Positions 61,701 through 64,000 of a DNA stretch of 64,000 nucleotides are shown here, in pieces. The first letter of the stretch is position 1; every line of letters begins with the position of its first letter. The position numbers and the translations under genes were made by a program. This DNA is from Nitrospira sp. GTDB taxonomy: Bacteria; Nitrospirota; Nitrospiria; Nitrospirales; Nitrospiraceae. The notes beneath the pieces are model-generated. The model was not told the origin of the DNA. It worked only from the letters and a program-made list of their open reading frames with translations, and searched no databases. Where the stretch lies: positions 2,232,001 through 2,296,000 of the forward strand of contig CP060499.1 of assembly GCA_024760525.1 (NCBI GenBank), given 5' to 3'.

Positions 61701-61793
61701 CCGGAGAAAACTCAAGACCCCGAACAAGACCAGCAGCAGTGTCATGACGACAGCGAACACCGGTCGATGGATACATGTTTCGAAAAAGTTCAC
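58737..61793 (-). CDS. RND efflux transporter (AcrB/HAE1 family)
   Basis: 1,018 residues, full length for the family, beginning with MNFFETCIHRPVFAVVMTLL (GTG start) and PVREYPDIKPPIVSVTTVYPG. Twelve membrane helices in two halves and the loop GLVVDDAIIVLENIYRR, with the proton-relay Asp pair, are visible. It should pump small molecules out through the adaptor and channel encoded beside it. The cargo cannot be read from sequence. Secretion or recycling of the lipopeptide is possible from context. Confidence 0.94.
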   Translation of the reverse strand: MNFFETCIHRPVFAVVMTLLLVLFGVLSFLRLPVREYPDIKPPIVSVTTVYPGASASVLESDVTTPLEDALSGIQGLRTLTSASREEVSMVTLEFELGRDLDGATNDVRDRVSQIRPLLPLGIHEPHVEKAAAENTEILWISVSSDRHSELELSDVADRFIRARLVMIPGVSSTYLDGERRYAMRIWLDPDRLAARRLTVQDVEDAIRSQNASIPAGRIESDQVEFGVSLKGTMQTPKQFQSLIVAYREGYPVRLEDVARVELGAEDTRKLVRFDGKSSLGISVSRQSKVNTLAVARAVKEQLPAISAGLPAGMTMTLAWDSSTPIEQSLHEVYIALGLSLALVVLVIFCFLGSVRATLVPAVAIPASIIGTCTVMAVTGCSLNLLTLLGLVLAVGLVVDDAIIVLENIYRRIVAGMPPLQAAIEGTNEIAFAVIATTISLVTVFVPIAFLTGIVGQLFTELAIAVASAVLLSGFVALTLTPIMCGRLLRQEIAVTRFRFAVHLAEGVGERYRRGLTWALNARAAVVIVAVGISLASLSIVTRLPSELAPLEDAGWFSGFLTAPQGATLRYTDTYAKELESLLKTVPEITHIYTVVARGDRPTRVNRAESWVTLKDWAERTRSQQEVVSSLNQELGKLAGVKAYLLNPPSIGEWSDKTPVQFVIGGLDYQELQQAAEKLVARLAKHPGFVTPEMDLTLNTPHLAVETHRDKGADLGVSVATIGRTLETLLSGRPVNTFMQNGRQYKVIVKVDDRRRETPSDISKLYVRGNEGELVQLNNLVTIKETPAPEALNHFDRMRAVTVSAGLAEGFTLGQALNFLDETVNDISGPGMRTAYAGESKTFAESNRNLYMTFVLALAVIFLVLAAQFESFRHPWTILLAVPPAVSGSLLSLVIIDGSLTIYSQIGLVILIGLVTKNAILIVEFANQLRERGLDASQAVIEAAALRLRPILMTTCATILGALPLALATGAGAAGRRQIGVVLIGGLVVSTLVTLILVPAGYAILSGGTKTSGPQGAK

Positions 61794-61849
61794 GCCCGCA
61801 CTCGATGGGACTGGCAGGTGACGCTCATAGCGGAAGAGACTGCTTATTG

Positions 61850-62917
61850 CTACTCGGATGGTTTGATCGAGACACGTTCGCCGTCATGCAACTTGTGGGT
61901 TCCGGTTCGGACCACATGATCGCCCTCTTTCAATCCCGAGCGTACGTGGACCATTCCCCGTTCACGCTGACCCAAGGTGACTTCCGTCAGCCGAGCCGTT
62001 CGTTCGTCTAATCGAAATACCATGGCCTTGTCCTGTCGCAAGATCTGGGCTTCTTCGGGGATCAGCAGCGCATGGGCCTCCTCGCCCACGTTCAGCCGAA
62101 CGTTCACAAAGAGTCCAGGGCGCAGTGTGCCCGCCGGATTCGGGATCGAAGCGCGAACGGCAACGGTCCGGTTGGTCGCATCAACTCTCGGATCAATCGC
62201 CGTCACATGTCCGTCAAACATCGTGTTCGGAAAAGCATCGGTCACCACGGTCAGCTGCTGGCCGATGTGAAGGCGGCTCAGCCATATTTCAGCCACCTTG
62301 AAATCCACGTGGAGCGTGCTCAAATCTTCCAGGTTGACGATGACTTGTCCGGGCTGTACGTAGTCCCCGACCGAGACTCGACGCAGCCCCACGGTTCCGC
62401 TGAACGGCGCACGGATGATGGTTTTCTTCAGGCGAGCGGCATACAGGAGGGTATTCGAGGCCGCAGCTTGCCAGGCCATTCGAGCTTCATCAATCTGTTG
62501 AGCCGGCACAATGACCTCCTGCTGATCGTTCAGCCGCTTCAACCGCTCGTAGGTCACCGACATCATCTTCTCCTCTGCCTCCGCCTGATTGACTTGCGAC
62601 TGAAGCTCTTCCGGGTTTAATTCGATTAAGGGAACCGCGCGCTCGACGGACTGGCCATCTCGAAAGTGGATGCGGCGGATCACGCCGGCGATCTCCGGCT
62701 TCACGGTGATCGATGCAATCGCCTCCAGCGTACCCACTGCCTGAATCGATTCTGTGATTGAACCGACGACGACCGGAACGATTTCCACCAAAACAGCCTG
62801 ATCAAGCCCTGGTGTGGCAGTCGATGACTCACTGGTCGACCGATCTCCCAGCTTGAATGTAATGAAAGCAGCCAGGACCATGATCCCGACGGCAACGGCG
62901 AGACTTTTCATCTTCAT
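61850..62917 (-). CDS. RND periplasmic adaptor (HlyD/AcrA family)
   Basis: About 355 residues with an N-terminal membrane anchor (about 5-20), a barrel-sandwich hybrid part (GTLEAIASITVKPEIAGVIR; APFSGTVGLRRVSVGDYVQPG), a helical hairpin between them, and a C-terminal membrane-proximal domain. ATG at 62917 is taken as the start; TTG at 62923 is in frame. Neither has a strong ribosome-binding site. The RND gene starts 56 nt after its stop, so the two form an operon. Confidence 0.92.
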   Translation of the reverse strand: MKMKSLAVAVGIMVLAAFITFKLGDRSTSESSTATPGLDQAVLVEIVPVVVGSITESIQAVGTLEAIASITVKPEIAGVIRRIHFRDGQSVERAVPLIELNPEELQSQVNQAEAEEKMMSVTYERLKRLNDQQEVIVPAQQIDEARMAWQAAASNTLLYAARLKKTIIRAPFSGTVGLRRVSVGDYVQPGQVIVNLEDLSTLHVDFKVAEIWLSRLHIGQQLTVVTDAFPNTMFDGHVTAIDPRVDATNRTVAVRASIPNPAGTLRPGLFVNVRLNVGEEAHALLIPEEAQILRQDKAMVFRLDERTARLTEVTLGQRERGMVHVRSGLKEGDHVVRTGTHKLHDGERVSIKPSE

Positions 62918-63278
62918 ACTCAAGGTCTATTCTCACCCGCATGGCATCGTCCCATAGTCGTCAGGTCGATACAACGGTCCCTGACTTATATGAGACGGAT
63001 TCACCGCGAAGAACCTCACCTCAGAATCCTAACGAAATTTCGCTTACTCTCGATTTATCGGTTCCCAAGGCATTGGCACGATGAGCGTTCTTCAGCCTGA
63101 CCCCTTGAATCAACTGGACTTTCCCGCGTGAGGCCGGCCCATAAGTCCGCGGCGGAACTCCCGTTTAGTTGTGCAAGCCGCCCTCATGGCGGTCGGCCCT
63201 GCGAGCGTCTCCTCGGTCGATTGCAGCCGCTGGCATGATGTATTACGATGCCGGCGCACTCTATACCGAGAGGGCTCC
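62918..63278. other. Divergent intergenic region
   Basis: 361 bases between the minus-strand pump operon and the plus-strand metallo-beta-lactamase gene. It must hold promoters for both directions, but I cannot point to convincing boxes. The only structure I see is a short CCGCC-CTCAT-GGCGG stem near 63180. Confidence 0.5.
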
Positions 63279-64000
63279 ATGACGACGATTACCGAGGTGG
63301 CGCCGGACCTCTTCCGGATCACAACGTTCGTGAAACCATTCGACATCCAATTCAGTCAGTTCCTCGTGCGCGATGAACAGCCTCTCTTATTCCACACAGG
63401 ACCGCGCGCGTTGTTCTCGGCGACAAGAGACGCCGTGATGTCTCTGCTCGATGTTCGGACCTTACGATGGATCGGATTCAGCCATTTTGAAGCCGACGAG
63501 TCCGGAACCCTGCCTGAGTGGCAGACCCTCGCTCCGCAATCTGATGCGGTCTGCAGTGTGGTCGGTAAACTTGTGAGCGTCGATGATTGTCTCTCACTTC
63601 GGCCTGCCAAAGGCATGACCGATGGGGAGGTGTTGCAGACAGGACGGTATCGCTTTCAATTCCTCTCGACGCCGCATGTGCCGCACTGTTGGGAAGCGGG
63701 ATTGCTGTTCGAGGAAACACAGCGGACTCTCTTGTGCTCGGATCTCTTCCATCAAAACGGCGACGTGGAACCCATCACAGAGTCGGATGTCATTGAGCGA
63801 TGCAGGACCACCCTTGTTGAGTATCAAAAAGGTCCGCTGGCGAATTATGTGCCGTATTGCACATTGACCGACACGACGCTGAAACGGTTGGCCGCACTGC
63901 AGCCTAGGACACTGGCGACGATGCACGGCTCCGTCTATGTCGGGAATGGGAGCCAAGCGCTCCTCGATCTCGCCGTGGTATGGCGAGAGGTATTAGGCCC
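63279..64000 (+). CDS. Flavodiiron-type metallo-beta-lactamase-fold protein (3' end outside window)
   Basis: 240 residues are visible, with no stop before the window edge. The metal ligands appear in the order used by the oxygen-binding di-iron domain of flavodiiron proteins: HFEADE (about 68), PHVPHCWEAG (about 130), CSDLFH (about 154) and MHGS (about 214). AGAGGG lies 5 nt before the ATG. It may reduce oxygen or nitric oxide, or be a simpler hydrolase. Whether a flavodoxin domain follows cannot be seen. It is the only supported plus-strand gene here and probably unrelated to the cluster. Confidence 0.85.
   Translation, partial: MTTITEVAPDLFRITTFVKPFDIQFSQFLVRDEQPLLFHTGPRALFSATRDAVMSLLDVRTLRWIGFSHFEADESGTLPEWQTLAPQSDAVCSVVGKLVSVDDCLSLRPAKGMTDGEVLQTGRYRFQFLSTPHVPHCWEAGLLFEETQRTLLCSDLFHQNGDVEPITESDVIERCRTTLVEYQKGPLANYVPYCTLTDTTLKRLAALQPRTLATMHGSVYVGNGSQALLDLAVVWREVLG

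Noticed and set aside
62918..63278. CRISPR array, tRNA or insertion sequence in the intergenic regions
   Set aside because: I saw no regularly spaced repeats, cloverleaf sequence, transposase or terminal inverted repeats anywhere in the window.

Overview
The window is one end of a very large lipopeptide biosynthesis cluster followed by its iron-uptake and export neighbourhood. TonB, a TonB-dependent outer-membrane receptor, an RND pump and a TolC-type channel show a Gram-negative bacterium. Base composition is moderately GC-rich (my estimate, high fifties percent). The small cysteine-rich proteins and general style suggest Nitrospirota (Nitrospira-like), but nothing in the window proves the taxon.

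1-47,763 (all minus strand, transcribed right to left) looks like one operon with overlaps or very short gaps. In order: a starter protein (fatty acyl-AMP ligase, ACP, C, an A domain broken by a guanidinoacetate-methyltransferase-like domain); a separate small protein with the missing end of that A domain plus a carrier; a KS-AT-KR-ACP polyketide synthase; a PvdE/SyrD-type ABC exporter; a diaminobutyrate (Dab) aminotransferase; a PvdQ-like penicillin-acylase-family hydrolase; MbtH; a type II thioesterase; a phosphopantetheinyl transferase; a SyrP-type aspartyl hydroxylase; then four NRPS proteins, the last running off the left edge. Specificity codes I read by hand give Dab-Ser / Dab-Dab(epimerised) / Asp-Dab / Asp-(incomplete). 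A second SyrP-type hydroxylase is fused to the end of the third NRPS protein, and the next protein begins with a condensation-like domain that has lost both catalytic histidines and is followed by an Asp A domain. This fits the hydroxylase plus 'interface domain' pairing described for beta-hydroxyaspartate siderophores. The predicted product is an acylated, Dab-rich peptide with one or two beta-hydroxyaspartates, made by pyoverdine-like logic (acylate, export, deacylate).

47,764-48,216 is intergenic and holds a 16-bp palindrome and an 18-bp perfect inverted repeat.

48,217-56,600 holds three minus-strand iron-type operons: ECF sigma / FecR stub / TonB-dependent receptor; three small proteins / PepSY membrane protein; and TonB / exported protein / small zinc-ribbon protein. 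Each starts with a TTGACA promoter overlapped by a TGATA...TATCA dyad that resembles a Fur site. Each is followed by the same leader element (invariant GAGGCCAGAG, then a hairpin and a T-run), which I do not recognise and consider, with the split A domain, the most novel signal here.

56,926-62,917 is an adaptor / RND pump / outer-membrane channel set on the minus strand. A flavodiiron-type metallo-beta-lactamase gene starts on the plus strand at 63,279 and runs off the right edge.
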